Source of the DNA: Gammaproteobacteria bacterium 28-57-27
Lineage (GTDB): Bacteria > Pseudomonadota > Gammaproteobacteria > Halothiobacillales > Halothiobacillaceae
NCBI GenBank assembly: GCA_002281735.1
Contig: NCGK01000003.1
Span: 1 to 64,000 of the forward strand
Length of the DNA stretch: 64,000 bases
Reading direction: 5' to 3'
The notes beneath the pieces are model-generated. The model did no database searches. It was not told the origin of the DNA and saw nothing but the letters and a program-made list of their open reading frames with translations. Numbering within the stretch: position 1 is the stretch's first letter; every line of letters starts with the position of its first letter. Below, in pieces: positions 1-8,630 of the stretch. The translations under genes and the position numbers were made by a program.

Positions 1-72
1 TAATGGCACTACGCTTTTTCATCCCAGTCGGCTCCGCAAACAATCACATGGGAGAATTTTACCCAAAATTGC

Positions 73-363
73 ATGACTGAGGTTTTTCGAGGTGCCCTAA
101 AGAATGAGCGCTATCGAAAAGTCGTAAGAAGCTTGGCGAGCGGCGGTCACGATTCAATGCTGAATATTTCGATGAAGAAATTCATGACGCTCGGTATTCC
201 TTGCCCTCAGATCGGTCTTCAAAAACAATTCGCCGCTATTGTTGAGCAAGTCGAGGGCATTAAGACTCGCTACCAGCATAGCCTCACCGAACTCGAAGCG
301 CTCTACGGTGCGCTGAGCCAGCAGGCATTCAAGGGCGAGTTGGATTTGTCGCGTATTGGCTGA
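73..363 (+). pseudogene. HsdS-like C-terminal fragment (type I restriction specificity subunit)
   Basis: The 96 residues match the end of a type I specificity (HsdS) protein: a target-recognition-domain tail, then the conserved spacer pattern with IPCPQ, a QKQFAAIVEQVEGIK helix start and a C-terminal ALSQQAFKGEL motif. A complete HsdS has about 400 residues and two recognition domains, and only the last quarter of one is here. The frame has a stop at positions 1-3, so the upstream part, if it exists, is frameshifted or interrupted, and the fragment alone should not recognise DNA. This tail type (QQAFKGEL) differs from that of the second hsdS at 50.3 kb (KGLMQQLFP), so it belongs to a separate locus mostly left of the window. 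What lies before position 1 is unknown. Confidence 0.6.
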
Positions 364-596
364 AGCAGGTGCTGGATGAATGGCAGGAAGACGGCAAGCA
401 ACCAGCCGATTTTTTGGCGACACTGGCGCGGCAAACGAAAAACCGGCCATACGCTGAAAGCAATTTCCTCAAAAAAAACCGTTTCTTGATGCCTGTCAGC
501 AGATCAGCGTTCTTTGAGGATTTACGCAGCAATCCACGCCCGTGTTTATAGGCTCGGAAGCCTATTTTTCGCTCGGTCAGCCACCTGCAACCAAAC
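364..596 (+). other. Short unassigned stretch after the hsdS fragment
   Basis: This stretch holds one open frame of 60 codons (369-551) starting five bases after the hsdS stop. Its product begins with an acidic segment (EWQEDG) and ends in a basic, low-complexity segment. I recognise no family and see no convincing ribosome binding site, so I do not call it a gene. It may be eroded sequence from the restriction locus to the left. Confidence 0.3.
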
Positions 597-634
597 AAAA
601 ACCCCAATCAGTATGCTCGATTGAGGTTTTTTTA
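597..634. terminator. Bidirectional rho-independent terminator
   Basis: AAAACCCCAATC at the left and GATTGAGGTTTT at the right form a stem around a short loop, flanked by an A-run on one side and a T-run on the other. It lies between the plus-strand hsdS remnant and the minus-strand phoH gene, so it can stop transcription from both sides. Confidence 0.8.
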
Positions 635-680
635 TTGGCTATGGTTTTATGGCAGCGAGGTGGGGCTTAAAACCCTGAGT

Positions 681-2096
681 TTAAAGCGTCTCCGAAGCAA
701 ACTCCGCCAGACGTGAACGCTCGCCGCGCAGCAGGGTGATGTGTCCACCATGCGGCCAGCCTTTGAAGCGATCGACCACGTAGGTCAGTCCCGAAGTCGT
801 TTCGGTCAGATACGGCGTGTCGATCTGAGAGATATTACCCAGGCAAATCACCTTGGTACCGGGGCCGGCGCGGGTAATCAGGGTCTTCATCTGCTTCGAG
901 GTCAGGTTCTGCGCTTCGTCGATGATAAGGAACTTGTTCTGGAAGGTGCGGCCACGCATGAAGTTGAGCGAGCGGATTTTGATGCGCGCGCGCACCAAGT
1001 CTTGGGTGGCCTGGCGCTCCCATGAACCGCCGCCTTCGACGCGGGTGAGCACTTCGAGGTTGTCCATCAACGCACCCATCCACGGGGTCATCTTTTCCTC
1101 TTCGGTGCCGGGCAGGAAGCCGATGTCTTCGCCCACGGGGACGGTGACGCGGGTCATGATGATTTCAGAGTAGATGTTTTTCTCCAGGGTTTGGGTTAAA
1201 GCCGCCGCGAGGGTGAGCAGGGTTTTGCCTGTGCCGGCTTGACCGAGCAGGGTGACGAAATCGACCTGCGGATCCATTAAAAGGTTCAGCGCAAAGCTTT
1301 GTTCGCGGTTGCGTGCGTTGATCCCCCAGACGGTGTTTTTCGGCAGGGTGTAGTTGTTGCAGACTTCGACGATAGCGGCGCCATTTTCGTCGTGGGCGCG
1401 CACCACACCTTCAAACGAGCTTTCACCTTCGAGGTAGATGAACTGGTTGGCATTCCATTCGTCGGCCAGCGGGCCGTGGATGCGGTAGAAGCTGCGGCCT
1501 TCTTCCTGCCAGGCGTGCAGGTCTTTGCTGTGGGTGGTCCAAAAATCTGCGGGCAGTAGGCTGATGCCGGTGTAGAGCAGATCGACGTCGTCCAGTACCT
1601 GATCGTTTTCATAGTCTTCGGCGATAATGCCGAGCACGGTGGCCTTGATGCGCAGGTTGATGTCTTTGGAGACCAGTATGACCTGACGGTCAGTGGTTTC
1701 GCGCATGAGGGCGAGGGTGACGGCAAGGATGTCGTTGTCGGCTTTGAAGCCAACCATGGCATCCGGCAGTTCGGTGCGCATGATGCGGGTTTGGATAAAC
1801 AAACGCCCGGAGCTGTGACGCAGGCGGCCATCGCGGAAGGGGTGACTAATGAGTACGCCGGCTTCAATTTCGCTTTTGTTGGCATCGGCGACGAGATCAT
1901 CGAGGAAGCGTGTGGACTGGCGCACATTGCGTGCGATCTCGGAGACACCTTTTTTCAGGTTGTCCAGTTCTTCGAGCACGACCATCGGCAGGAAGATATT
2001 GTGCTCCTGAAAGCGGAACAGCGCCGAGGGGTCGTGAATGAGAACGTTGGTGTCGAGAACGAACAGGCAGGGACGGGTACGCTCGTGATGAATCAT
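681..2096 (-). CDS. PIN domain + PhoH-family ATPase
   Basis: This 471-residue protein joins an N-terminal PIN ribonuclease-like domain (about residues 9-150; D15 in LDTNVL, acidic E42/E43, KADND near 120) to a C-terminal PhoH ATPase (about 240-471). The ATPase has Walker A GQAGTGKT near 285-292 and Walker B FLIIDEAQ near 389-396. Families with this fusion (PhoH2/YlaK type) are proposed RNA-unwinding and RNA-cleaving enzymes, and the PIN acidic residues needed for nuclease chemistry are present. It follows bcp by 9 bp on the same strand, so it is probably the last gene of gcvR-bcp-phoH. It is not the short PhoL/YbeZ form, which lacks a PIN domain. Its cellular target cannot be read from sequence. 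Confidence 0.9.
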   Translation of the reverse strand: MIHHERTRPCLFVLDTNVLIHDPSALFRFQEHNIFLPMVVLEELDNLKKGVSEIARNVRQSTRFLDDLVADANKSEIEAGVLISHPFRDGRLRHSSGRLFIQTRIMRTELPDAMVGFKADNDILAVTLALMRETTDRQVILVSKDINLRIKATVLGIIAEDYENDQVLDDVDLLYTGISLLPADFWTTHSKDLHAWQEEGRSFYRIHGPLADEWNANQFIYLEGESSFEGVVRAHDENGAAIVEVCNNYTLPKNTVWGINARNREQSFALNLLMDPQVDFVTLLGQAGTGKTLLTLAAALTQTLEKNIYSEIIMTRVTVPVGEDIGFLPGTEEEKMTPWMGALMDNLEVLTRVEGGGSWERQATQDLVRARIKIRSLNFMRGRTFQNKFLIIDEAQNLTSKQMKTLITRAGPGTKVICLGNISQIDTPYLTETTSGLTYVVDRFKGWPHGGHITLLRGERSRLAEFASETL

Positions 2097-2105
2097 GGAT
2101 TGGCC

Positions 2106-2600
2106 TTAACTTGATGTGAGGGTTCGCTGTGTGTTCAATTCTTCGAGGACGGTTTGTGCATGACCTGGGACTTTGACCTTGCGCCAGGTGTGTTGGATGT
2201 CTCCTTGTGGATTGATGAGGAAGGTGCTGCGTTCGATGCCCATGTACTCTTTCCCGTAAAGTCGTTTCAATTTGATGACATCAAAAAACTGACATAGTTT
2301 CTCTTCGGTGTCGCAGATGAGATCAAAGGGCAGATTCAGGCGGGCGCGCGCGTTGTGGTGGCTTTTCAGGCTGTCGCGTGAGATGCCGAATACGCGGGTA
2401 TGTGTTTTTTGGAATTCGGGATACAGCAGTGCGAAGTCTTGTGCTTCCTGGGTGCAGCCGGGGGTGTTGTTTTTGGGGTAGAAAAACAGCACCAGCCAGT
2501 GATTCAAAAGATCATCAGGAAGGCGTAGCAGGCCTTGAGTGCTTTCAAGCTCGACGTGGGCAAGATTACGGAGTGTGTTGGGCGCGGGGTTGGGGTTCAT
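2106..2600 (-). CDS. bcp: Thioredoxin-dependent thiol peroxidase, Bcp/PrxQ family
   Basis: This 164-residue peroxiredoxin reduces hydrogen peroxide and organic hydroperoxides in the cytoplasm. The peroxidatic cysteine is C49 in the family motif NTPGCTQEA, after the strand LVLFFYPK. In most PrxQ proteins the resolving cysteine lies five residues on; here that position is a glutamine (TPGCTQEAQDF). It may therefore use another cysteine (LICDTEEKLC region) or work as a 1-Cys enzyme. The conserved R in ERSTFLINPQG supports the fold. It sits between gcvR and phoH on the same strand, in a neighbourhood (gcvR-bcp, divergent from dapA) common in gammaproteobacteria. Confidence 0.93.
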   Translation of the reverse strand: MNPNPAPNTLRNLAHVELESTQGLLRLPDDLLNHWLVLFFYPKNNTPGCTQEAQDFALLYPEFQKTHTRVFGISRDSLKSHHNARARLNLPFDLICDTEEKLCQFFDVIKLKRLYGKEYMGIERSTFLINPQGDIQHTWRKVKVPGHAQTVLEELNTQRTLTSS

Positions 2601-2639
2601 AGCCTTACTTCTTCTGGGGCAGGTGCCTGGGAAATGTGT

Positions 2640-3167
2640 TTAACGCGCCGGGTCGAGGGTGGCATCCAAGTTTAATTCGTCACATAAATCGAAAAAGGCT
2701 TCTTTGAGCAGCGCGAGTCTGAGGTTCGCAGGCACGTCGATCTGCATGCGCAAGTTCAACATGGGGGTGGCATTGTTGGGCGAGCTGTAGGGCATGGTGG
2801 CAAGATCGCGGATGTGAGTGCCTTGAGCAGTGAAAAACTGGGCGAGTTGATGGGTCATGTCCGGGCTATTCAGTCCGACCACATCCACGGCATAACTCAG
2901 GTGAGCTTCCAATGGGGCAGGCGCTTCGGTGCGCACCATGTGCAGGGCCAGGTCATTCTCTTTGGCTAGAAGCTTGAGGGCATTTTCCAGTCGAGTGAGC
3001 CGATCCCAGCTGCCGGAGATCAGCATTGCGGCGGCGGACTGCCGACCTAACGAGGCGATGCGCGAGTCGTGGATAAGGCATTTGTGCTGGGCAATCGGGC
3101 GAGTAATGCGCTCAATCAGCCCGAGATGATCTTGACCGAGAAGGGTGATGGCGAGGTAGGTCTGCAT
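2640..3167 (-). CDS. gcvR: Glycine cleavage system transcriptional repressor GcvR-like, tandem ACT domains
   Basis: This 175-residue protein has two ACT domains. The first starts at the N-terminus (YLAITLLGQDHLGLIERITRPIAQH) and the second near residue 90 (YAVDVVGLNSPDMTHQLAQFF), each with the DxxG/P-and-helix signature. GcvR-family proteins sense amino acids and antagonise GcvA at the glycine-cleavage operon in enterobacteria, and also occur in organisms where their role is untested. It has no DNA-binding domain. It is transcribed divergently from dapA, with 190 bp between the starts that must hold both promoters. No glycine cleavage genes are in this window, so the regulatory target is inferred from the family only. 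Confidence 0.85.
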   Translation of the reverse strand: MQTYLAITLLGQDHLGLIERITRPIAQHKCLIHDSRIASLGRQSAAAMLISGSWDRLTRLENALKLLAKENDLALHMVRTEAPAPLEAHLSYAVDVVGLNSPDMTHQLAQFFTAQGTHIRDLATMPYSSPNNATPMLNLRMQIDVPANLRLALLKEAFFDLCDELNLDATLDPAR

Positions 3168-3357
3168 GGTGTTTTCAAGCTGATTTTTGCTGAGTGTACA
3201 CGCCGAATTGGCTGGGTAAAATCGACAACGGTCTCGTTGTATTTAGACGCGCTGTTTTCTTGCGTCACGCGGCATTCGGCGGGTAGTATGAGTCGATTGT
3301 TTGGGTCGATTGTTTGGCTTGCGATTTAAGCCAAGGTTTTTGCGTGGGGATGATGGC

Positions 3358-4248
3358 ATGTTTCATGGGAGTATGGTGGCTTTGGTGACCCCGATGCGGG
3401 CGGATGGAGCGCTGGATTTTGCAGCGCTCAAGCGTCTCGTCGAGTGGCATATTGCCGAAGGCACGGATGTCATTGTGTCGGTGGGAACCACGGGCGAATC
3501 CGCGACGCTGGATGTGAATGAGCATTTGGCAATGGTCGAACGTACCTTGGAGTATGTTGCCGGGCGTATCCCGGTGATTGCGGGTACCGGTGCCAACAGC
3601 ACGCGCGAGGCAATTGAGCTTTCAACGCAGGCCGTGAGTTTGGGTGTGGATGGCTGCCTTTTGGTCACGCCGTATTACAACAAACCCACGCAGGAAGGCC
3701 TGTATCGGCATTATTTAGCCATTGCTGATGCTGTTCCCGCGCCATTGGTGTTGTATAACGTGCCTGGGCGCACCGCGTGCGACATGCAGCCGAGCACGGT
3801 GGAGCGCCTTGCTGATGTGGCGAATATCGTGGGTATTAAAGAAGCATCCGGATCACTCGCGCGCGCGCAAGAGCTGGTTGATCGTTTAGGTGCACGAGTG
3901 GCCGTGTTTGCGGGGGATGATGCGCTGGCGCGCGAGGTGATGCTGCAGGGCGGGCGCGGAGTGATTTCGGTCACGGCCAATGTGGCACCGCGCGCCATGG
4001 CAGACATGGCCAAAGCTGCGCTTGCGGGTGATGCGGCGCGCGCGGCGGCCTTGGATGCGCCCTTGGCTGAACTGCACCAAAAACTGTTTGTCGAATCGAA
4101 CCCTATCCCGGTGAAGTTTGTGTTGCATGCCATGGGGATGATTGAGGCGGGGATTCGCTTACCGCTGACATGGCTTTCGGCTGAGCATCATGCGACGCTA
4201 CGCGATGCCATGGCCTCGGCACATATTCAAAGTGTTGTTTCGGCATAG
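3358..4248 (+). CDS. dapA: 4-hydroxy-tetrahydrodipicolinate synthase
   Basis: DapA condenses pyruvate with aspartate semialdehyde, the first committed step of lysine and meso-diaminopimelate synthesis. The protein starts MFHGSMVALVTPM, the family N-terminus; I chose ATG 3358 because GGGGA lies 8 bp upstream, although the frame is open from 3301. Seen motifs are VGTTGESATL (pyruvate site), the tyrosine in YYNKPTQEGLYRHY, and the Schiff-base lysine in VGIKEASGS. The length of 296 residues is normal. bamC follows 38 bp later, the same dapA-bamC (nlpB) pairing as in Escherichia coli. Confidence 0.97.
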   Translation: MFHGSMVALVTPMRADGALDFAALKRLVEWHIAEGTDVIVSVGTTGESATLDVNEHLAMVERTLEYVAGRIPVIAGTGANSTREAIELSTQAVSLGVDGCLLVTPYYNKPTQEGLYRHYLAIADAVPAPLVLYNVPGRTACDMQPSTVERLADVANIVGIKEASGSLARAQELVDRLGARVAVFAGDDALAREVMLQGGRGVISVTANVAPRAMADMAKAALAGDAARAAALDAPLAELHQKLFVESNPIPVKFVLHAMGMIEAGIRLPLTWLSAEHHATLRDAMASAHIQSVVSA

Positions 4249-4286
4249 TTGTTTTAATGAACTTAAAGGCTTGGAGATTGAGAAAG

Positions 4287-5432
4287 ATGCAATTTAAGGT
4301 TCCTGCGCGCTTTATCTCGCACACGTTGTCGCCCAAGTTTTGGATACCTGCGGCGGTCGTATTGACCATGAGCGCCTGCTCCTCAATCCCAGGTATGGGT
4401 AAGGAAGAAAGTCCGCGTGATGCGCGGCGTTATGCAACGTTGCCCAATCTTGAGGTGCCGCCGGCGTTTACTGCGCCGGATCCATCCCTGAATACCAATG
4501 TGCCGCGTGCGGCTTCGGCGGTGGGTGAGGCGTCCAAGGGCGAGAGAGTTGGCAACAGCGGTGTATTGCCTAAATCGGCCGTGGTTAGTGTCGAAGGCCC
4601 GCCCGATGCGCGTTGGCTCAACGTGCAGGCAGGCCCCGAAGCAGTGTGGCCACGTTTGCAGACTTTTATGCAGATGGAAGGTTATCCCTTGCAACGCCAA
4701 GATCCCAAGTTGGGTCTGCTGGAGTCAGATTGGGTGGGCAAGGGCGAAAATGCGCCGGAAAAATCAGGTTGGGATGGCTTGCTGAAGGGGATTACCAACT
4801 TCTTCTTCAAACCGGAATATATGGATCGTATCCGTATCCGTATTGAGCGCGGCGATGGTGATAACCAGACGCGCGTATTTTTGACCAGTCAGCGCATGGA
4901 TTTGACCGAGAAAAAAGAGCCGATTAACGGAAACGACTACGAAGGTTTTACCTGGTCAAATTCGTCGGAGAATCGTGAGTTCGATGCAGAAATGCTTGAG
5001 CGTTTGATGGTGTATTTGACGGGGGACAAGGATCAATCCAAAGCGCAAATTGCAGCCTCTTTGCAGCCGCGCGTCAGCTTCGTTAACGAAGAAAACAAGC
5101 AATACCTGCTGCTCGACCAATCCTTGCCGGTGGCTTTTAACCGCTCGCGTGCGGCGGTGGAGCGTCTGGGCTTTGATATTGTGAAAGGCGATTTGGCCAG
5201 TGAAACATTGCAGTTAAGCCACCCGAATCCACGCAATCTGTACCAGGGCATTGTGCTGCGTGGTGTGGAGTTAAAACCGACCATCGGAACCACGCCAGTG
5301 ACTTTGACCTTGAGTCTCAAACCTTTGAGTGCCGGAAAAACGCAGATTAATATGCAGGACATCAAGGGTGATAAGGATTTGCCACAGTTCGCTACCGTAC
5401 TGGGGCAGCAACTTTCCAATCAGCTGCGTTAA
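4287..5432 (+). CDS. bamC: Outer-membrane assembly lipoprotein BamC (NlpB)
   Basis: BamC is an accessory lipoprotein of the BAM complex, which inserts beta-barrel proteins into the outer membrane. From ATG 4287 (GGAG 10 bp upstream) the protein is 381 residues, with a signal peptide ending in the lipobox MSAC near residue 31. An upstream in-frame ATG at 4257 would add ten residues. After a flexible linker come two helix-grip domains (about 110-235 and 260-380); the second contains LLLDQSLPVAFNRSRAAVERLGF. Its position behind dapA fits, and it may be co-transcribed with the genes downstream because the next start is only 21 bp away. Confidence 0.92.
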   Translation: MQFKVPARFISHTLSPKFWIPAAVVLTMSACSSIPGMGKEESPRDARRYATLPNLEVPPAFTAPDPSLNTNVPRAASAVGEASKGERVGNSGVLPKSAVVSVEGPPDARWLNVQAGPEAVWPRLQTFMQMEGYPLQRQDPKLGLLESDWVGKGENAPEKSGWDGLLKGITNFFFKPEYMDRIRIRIERGDGDNQTRVFLTSQRMDLTEKKEPINGNDYEGFTWSNSSENREFDAEMLERLMVYLTGDKDQSKAQIAASLQPRVSFVNEENKQYLLLDQSLPVAFNRSRAAVERLGFDIVKGDLASETLQLSHPNPRNLYQGIVLRGVELKPTIGTTPVTLTLSLKPLSAGKTQINMQDIKGDKDLPQFATVLGQQLSNQLR

Positions 5433-5453
5433 GGTGCAGAGGGGGTTGGCAAG

Positions 5454-6308
5454 GTGAGTACCACAGAGCTACATGCTGATGTGTCGCCTGTGGTGCATGC
5501 CCAACACATGGCGGCGCAGCGTCATGCTTTAAGTCCACATTTTGTTGAGCATGTATCTGTAGACGATGGTGAGTTGGGGGTGGCGCTGGCGGTGATCCCG
5601 TCCGGCGCCTTTTTTATGGGCTCGCCGCTCAAGGAGTTTGCACGCCAAGACAGCGAAGGCTCTCAGCATAAAGTCACCGTGCAACGTGATTTTGCCTTGA
5701 TGCGCCATAGCGTGACCTTGGGTGACTATGCACGTTTTTGTACTGCGACGGGTCATCCGCATCCGCGTCGTTATAGTTGGATAGATGTCCGGCTCCCGGT
5801 ATTTAACGTGTGCTTTGTGGACGCACAAGCCTATGCCGAGTGGTTGTCGGCACAAAGTGGTCATCATTACCGTTTGCCGACTGAGGCCGAGTGGGAATAT
5901 GCCGCCCGTGCGGGTACCGAGACGGCTTTTGCCTTTGGCGACAAGATTCATCGTAGCGAAGTGAATTGTTCCGGTGGCCTGCATTGCACGCGTGGCTTTT
6001 ATTTTTGCGGTTTAAGCCGCCCGGTCACCGTGGGCAGTCTGCCAGCGAATGCTTGGGGGCTGCATGAGATGCACGGCAATATGCAGGAGTTGGTGCTCGA
6101 CCATTGGCGCGAGAAGTACTCTGGCTTGCCGCGTGTGGCGCATGAGCCTTGGTTGGAGGGGGATGCGCGCTTGCGCGTGGTGCGTGGTGGTTCGTGGTTT
6201 GACGCGCCGGGCATGGCGCGTAGTGCGGCACGCTGGTACCGTGAACGTGCGGAATTTGATCTGAATTTGAGTTTTCGTTTGGTGCGTGAATTGGGTGGTT
6301 TGACATGA
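5454..6308 (+). CDS. SUMF1/formylglycine-generating-enzyme-fold protein, active-site cysteines not conserved
   Basis: The 284 residues show the SUMF1 (FGE-sulfatase) fold: PSGAFFMGSP near residue 45, LPTEAEWEYAARAG in the centre, WGLHEMHGNMQELVLDHW, and VVRGGSWFD near the C-terminus. True formylglycine-generating enzymes carry two cysteines after the GGSW motif; here that segment reads GMARSAARWYRERAEF, without cysteine, so it is unlikely to modify sulfatases. A separate triple-cysteine segment (NCSGGLHCTRGFYFC) is unusual and could bind metal or form a disulfide. No signal peptide is evident. Translation starts at GTG 5454 behind AGAGGGGG. It sits between bamC and a DUF72 gene, overlapping the latter by 4 bp, so it may serve an envelope-related operon; its function is unknown. 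Confidence 0.8.
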   Translation: MSTTELHADVSPVVHAQHMAAQRHALSPHFVEHVSVDDGELGVALAVIPSGAFFMGSPLKEFARQDSEGSQHKVTVQRDFALMRHSVTLGDYARFCTATGHPHPRRYSWIDVRLPVFNVCFVDAQAYAEWLSAQSGHHYRLPTEAEWEYAARAGTETAFAFGDKIHRSEVNCSGGLHCTRGFYFCGLSRPVTVGSLPANAWGLHEMHGNMQELVLDHWREKYSGLPRVAHEPWLEGDARLRVVRGGSWFDAPGMARSAARWYRERAEFDLNLSFRLVRELGGLT

Positions 6309-6976
6309 ATCACATGCTGAAGCCTACACCGACCATCGCATTGGGTGCATGGGATTGGCGCCATGCTGAGTGGGAGGGGCGCTTTTATGCGGATGACCTG
6401 CCCAAAGAATGGTATTTAACCTTTTACTCGAATGAATTTGATGCGGTGGGCTTGTACGCAGCGGGGTGGATGACCCCATCCATGCGTGAATTGGAGCAAT
6501 GGGTTGACGATACCCATGACGGATTCCGTTTTCATTTGGTCATGCCTTCGATGGTTTTGAAGGGCGGTGAAGATGTGCTTTCTGATGTTGCCGAGCGCTT
6601 AAGCCTGCTTCAGCCACGCTTGGGCTCAATTCTACTCAGTGTCGCCTCGGAAACATGTATCTCGATACTGGGCTTGATGGTGCCGGAAGGCATTCCTCGT
6701 TATGGCTTACATGCCGGGCGTTTGGTGCCGCAGGCGATGCCGGATTTTCATGCGGTGATGGATAGCACGACCGCACCTTTGGTGATCTTGGGCGCTGAGC
6801 CTGAGGGTTTCACGAGTGAGGCGAGTCTGCGCAGCCAGCAGCGCAGTCTGCGTGCAGGTATGGATGCTTTGGCTTTGCGTCGCAAAGCAACGATTTTGGT
6901 GCAGGATACAGCGCCGAAAATGTTGCAGAGACTTGAAGCCATGCGTTCCATGCGCGCCTTGCTGGGGTGGCAATGA
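6305..6976 (+). CDS. DUF72 (YecE-like) protein
   Basis: The 223 residues resemble the DUF72/YecE family, a TIM-barrel-like group of unknown activity. Features are the opening GAWDWRHAEWEGRFYADDLP, the segment WYLTFYSNEFDAVGLY, and FRFHLVMPS in the middle. It is slightly short for the family (about 240-260). It overlaps the upstream SUMF1-fold gene by 4 bp and mlaF by 4 bp (ATGA), which implies translational coupling and places both unknown genes in one transcript with the Mla transporter. Confidence 0.7.
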   Translation: MNHMLKPTPTIALGAWDWRHAEWEGRFYADDLPKEWYLTFYSNEFDAVGLYAAGWMTPSMRELEQWVDDTHDGFRFHLVMPSMVLKGGEDVLSDVAERLSLLQPRLGSILLSVASETCISILGLMVPEGIPRYGLHAGRLVPQAMPDFHAVMDSTTAPLVILGAEPEGFTSEASLRSQQRSLRAGMDALALRRKATILVQDTAPKMLQRLEAMRSMRALLGWQ

Positions 6977-7830
6977 GTGACGCTGCGGCATGTGTTGCTG
7001 CGCCAGAATCAATGCTTGAGCCGCTGATTGAAATCCGCAATCTGAGTTTTTCCCGTGGATCGCGCCTGATTTTCGACAATATCAGCCTGAGCATTCCACG
7101 TGGACAGATCACCGGCATCATGGGGCCGAGCGGTACAGGCAAAACCACGCTGTTGAAGCTGGTTGGCGGTCAGTTGCGCCCGGACGCCGGTGAGGTGTGG
7201 GTGGACGGGTTGAATGTGCATACCCTGTCACGCCGTGCCTTGTTTGCCCTGCGCAAGCGCATGGGCATGTTGTTTCAGCATGGCGCGCTGCTGACCGATT
7301 TGTCGGTGTTTGAAAATGTGGCCTTTCCCCTGCGCGAACATACCCGCCTGCCGGAGTCCATGCTGCGTGATCTGGTGCTGATGAAGTTGAATGCGGTGGG
7401 CTTGCGTGGTGCGCGTGATTTGCAAACGGCGGAACTGTCTGGCGGTATGGCGCGGCGGGTGGCGTTGGCGCGCGCCCTGATACTTGACCCGATGCTGGTG
7501 ATGTTTGATGAACCCTTCACTGGCCAAGACCCGATTACCCTGGGGGTGTTGGTGCGCCTGATTCGCAATCTGAACGATGCGCTGGGCTTGAGCAGTATTC
7601 TGGTGTCGCATGATGTGGCGGAAACCTTATCCATTGCCGACCATGTGTATGTGCTGGCGGATGGACACGTGATTGCGTCTGGAACCCCCGCGGCGATTCA
7701 GGCGGATACCTCCCCTTGGGTGCGGCAGTTTATGCAGGGTCTGGCCGATGGCCCGGTGCCATTTCAATATCCAGCATCCTCTTTGCAGGACGATTTTCGT
7801 CTGCCCCCATTGCAGGAGCCGAGCTCATGA
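6973..7830 (+). CDS. mlaF: Phospholipid ABC transporter ATP-binding protein MlaF
   Basis: This is the ATPase of the Mla system, which moves phospholipids between the inner membrane and the periplasmic carrier. Walker A is GPSGTGKT, the Q-loop is MLFQHGALLTDLSVFENVAFPL, the signature is ELSGGMARRVALARAL, Walker B is MLVMFDEPFTGQDP and the H-loop is LVSHDVAE. ATG 6973 overlaps the upstream stop (ATGA) and has GGGGTGG just before it. At 285 residues it is a little longer than E. coli MlaF because of an extended C-terminus. mlaE follows with another 4-bp overlap. Confidence 0.95.
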   Translation: MSDAAACVAAPESMLEPLIEIRNLSFSRGSRLIFDNISLSIPRGQITGIMGPSGTGKTTLLKLVGGQLRPDAGEVWVDGLNVHTLSRRALFALRKRMGMLFQHGALLTDLSVFENVAFPLREHTRLPESMLRDLVLMKLNAVGLRGARDLQTAELSGGMARRVALARALILDPMLVMFDEPFTGQDPITLGVLVRLIRNLNDALGLSSILVSHDVAETLSIADHVYVLADGHVIASGTPAAIQADTSPWVRQFMQGLADGPVPFQYPASSLQDDFRLPPLQEPSS

Positions 7831-8618
7831 TGCGTCCTGTGTTGAATCTTTTGGCGCGGATTGGGCAGGGCGTGATGGAGGCTCTGGCGCGCTTGGGGCG
7901 TTGGTTTGTCTTTATGTTGGGGCTGTTGCCCGCGCTGCCTGCGTCTTTACTGCGCCCACGTTTAATTGTGGATCAGCTTTATCAAGTCGGCGTGTTGTCG
8001 CTGCAAATCATTCTGGTGGCCGGAGCCTTTGTCGGCATGGTGTTGGGTTTGCAGGGCTATTCGATTCTGGCCACCTATGGTTCGGCAGAATCGCTGGGCG
8101 TGGTGGTCGCGTTATCCTTGGTGCGTGAATTGGGGCCGGTGCTGACAGCTTTGTTGTTTGCAGGGCGAGCCGGTTCGGCCTTGACCGCGGAATTGGGTCT
8201 GATGAAATCCACCGAGCAGCTGGCCGGCATGGAAATGATGGCGGTCGATCCTTTGAAACGTGTGGTTGCGCCACGTTTTTGGGCCGGCGTGCTGACAATG
8301 CCCTTGCTGGCAGCCTTGTTTTCGCTGGTTGGGGTGTTGGGTGGTTATGCGATTGGTGTGGGCTTGCTGGGCGTGGATAGCGGCTCGTATTGGTCGCAGA
8401 TTCAATCCCAGGTCGATTTTCGCGAAGATATCATCAACGGCGTGATTAAAAGTGTGCTATTCGGTGTGGTGGCGGTGTGGATTGCGTTGTTTGAGGGCTA
8501 TGACTGCGTCCCCACGGCCGAAGGTGTGAGCCGCGCCACCACGCGCACGGTGGTGAATACCTCGCTGGCGGTACTGGGGCTGGACTTTGTGATGACCGCC
8601 TTGATGTTCAATGTGTAA
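7827..8618 (+). CDS. mlaE: Phospholipid ABC transporter permease MlaE
   Basis: MlaE is the permease paired with MlaF. From ATG 7827 (GGAG 8 bp upstream, overlapping the mlaF stop) it has 263 residues with five or six hydrophobic helices. The conserved MlaE core is LGPVLTALLFAGRAGSALTAELG, then EQLAGMEMMAVDPLKRVVAPRFWA; the C-terminal VPTAEGVSRATTRTVV is also typical. No MlaB-like STAS gene is present in the operon, so any partner for MlaF must be encoded elsewhere or be absent. Confidence 0.95.
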   Translation: MMRPVLNLLARIGQGVMEALARLGRWFVFMLGLLPALPASLLRPRLIVDQLYQVGVLSLQIILVAGAFVGMVLGLQGYSILATYGSAESLGVVVALSLVRELGPVLTALLFAGRAGSALTAELGLMKSTEQLAGMEMMAVDPLKRVVAPRFWAGVLTMPLLAALFSLVGVLGGYAIGVGLLGVDSGSYWSQIQSQVDFREDIINGVIKSVLFGVVAVWIALFEGYDCVPTAEGVSRATTRTVVNTSLAVLGLDFVMTALMFNV

Positions 8619-8630
8619 CTTGTTTGTTTT

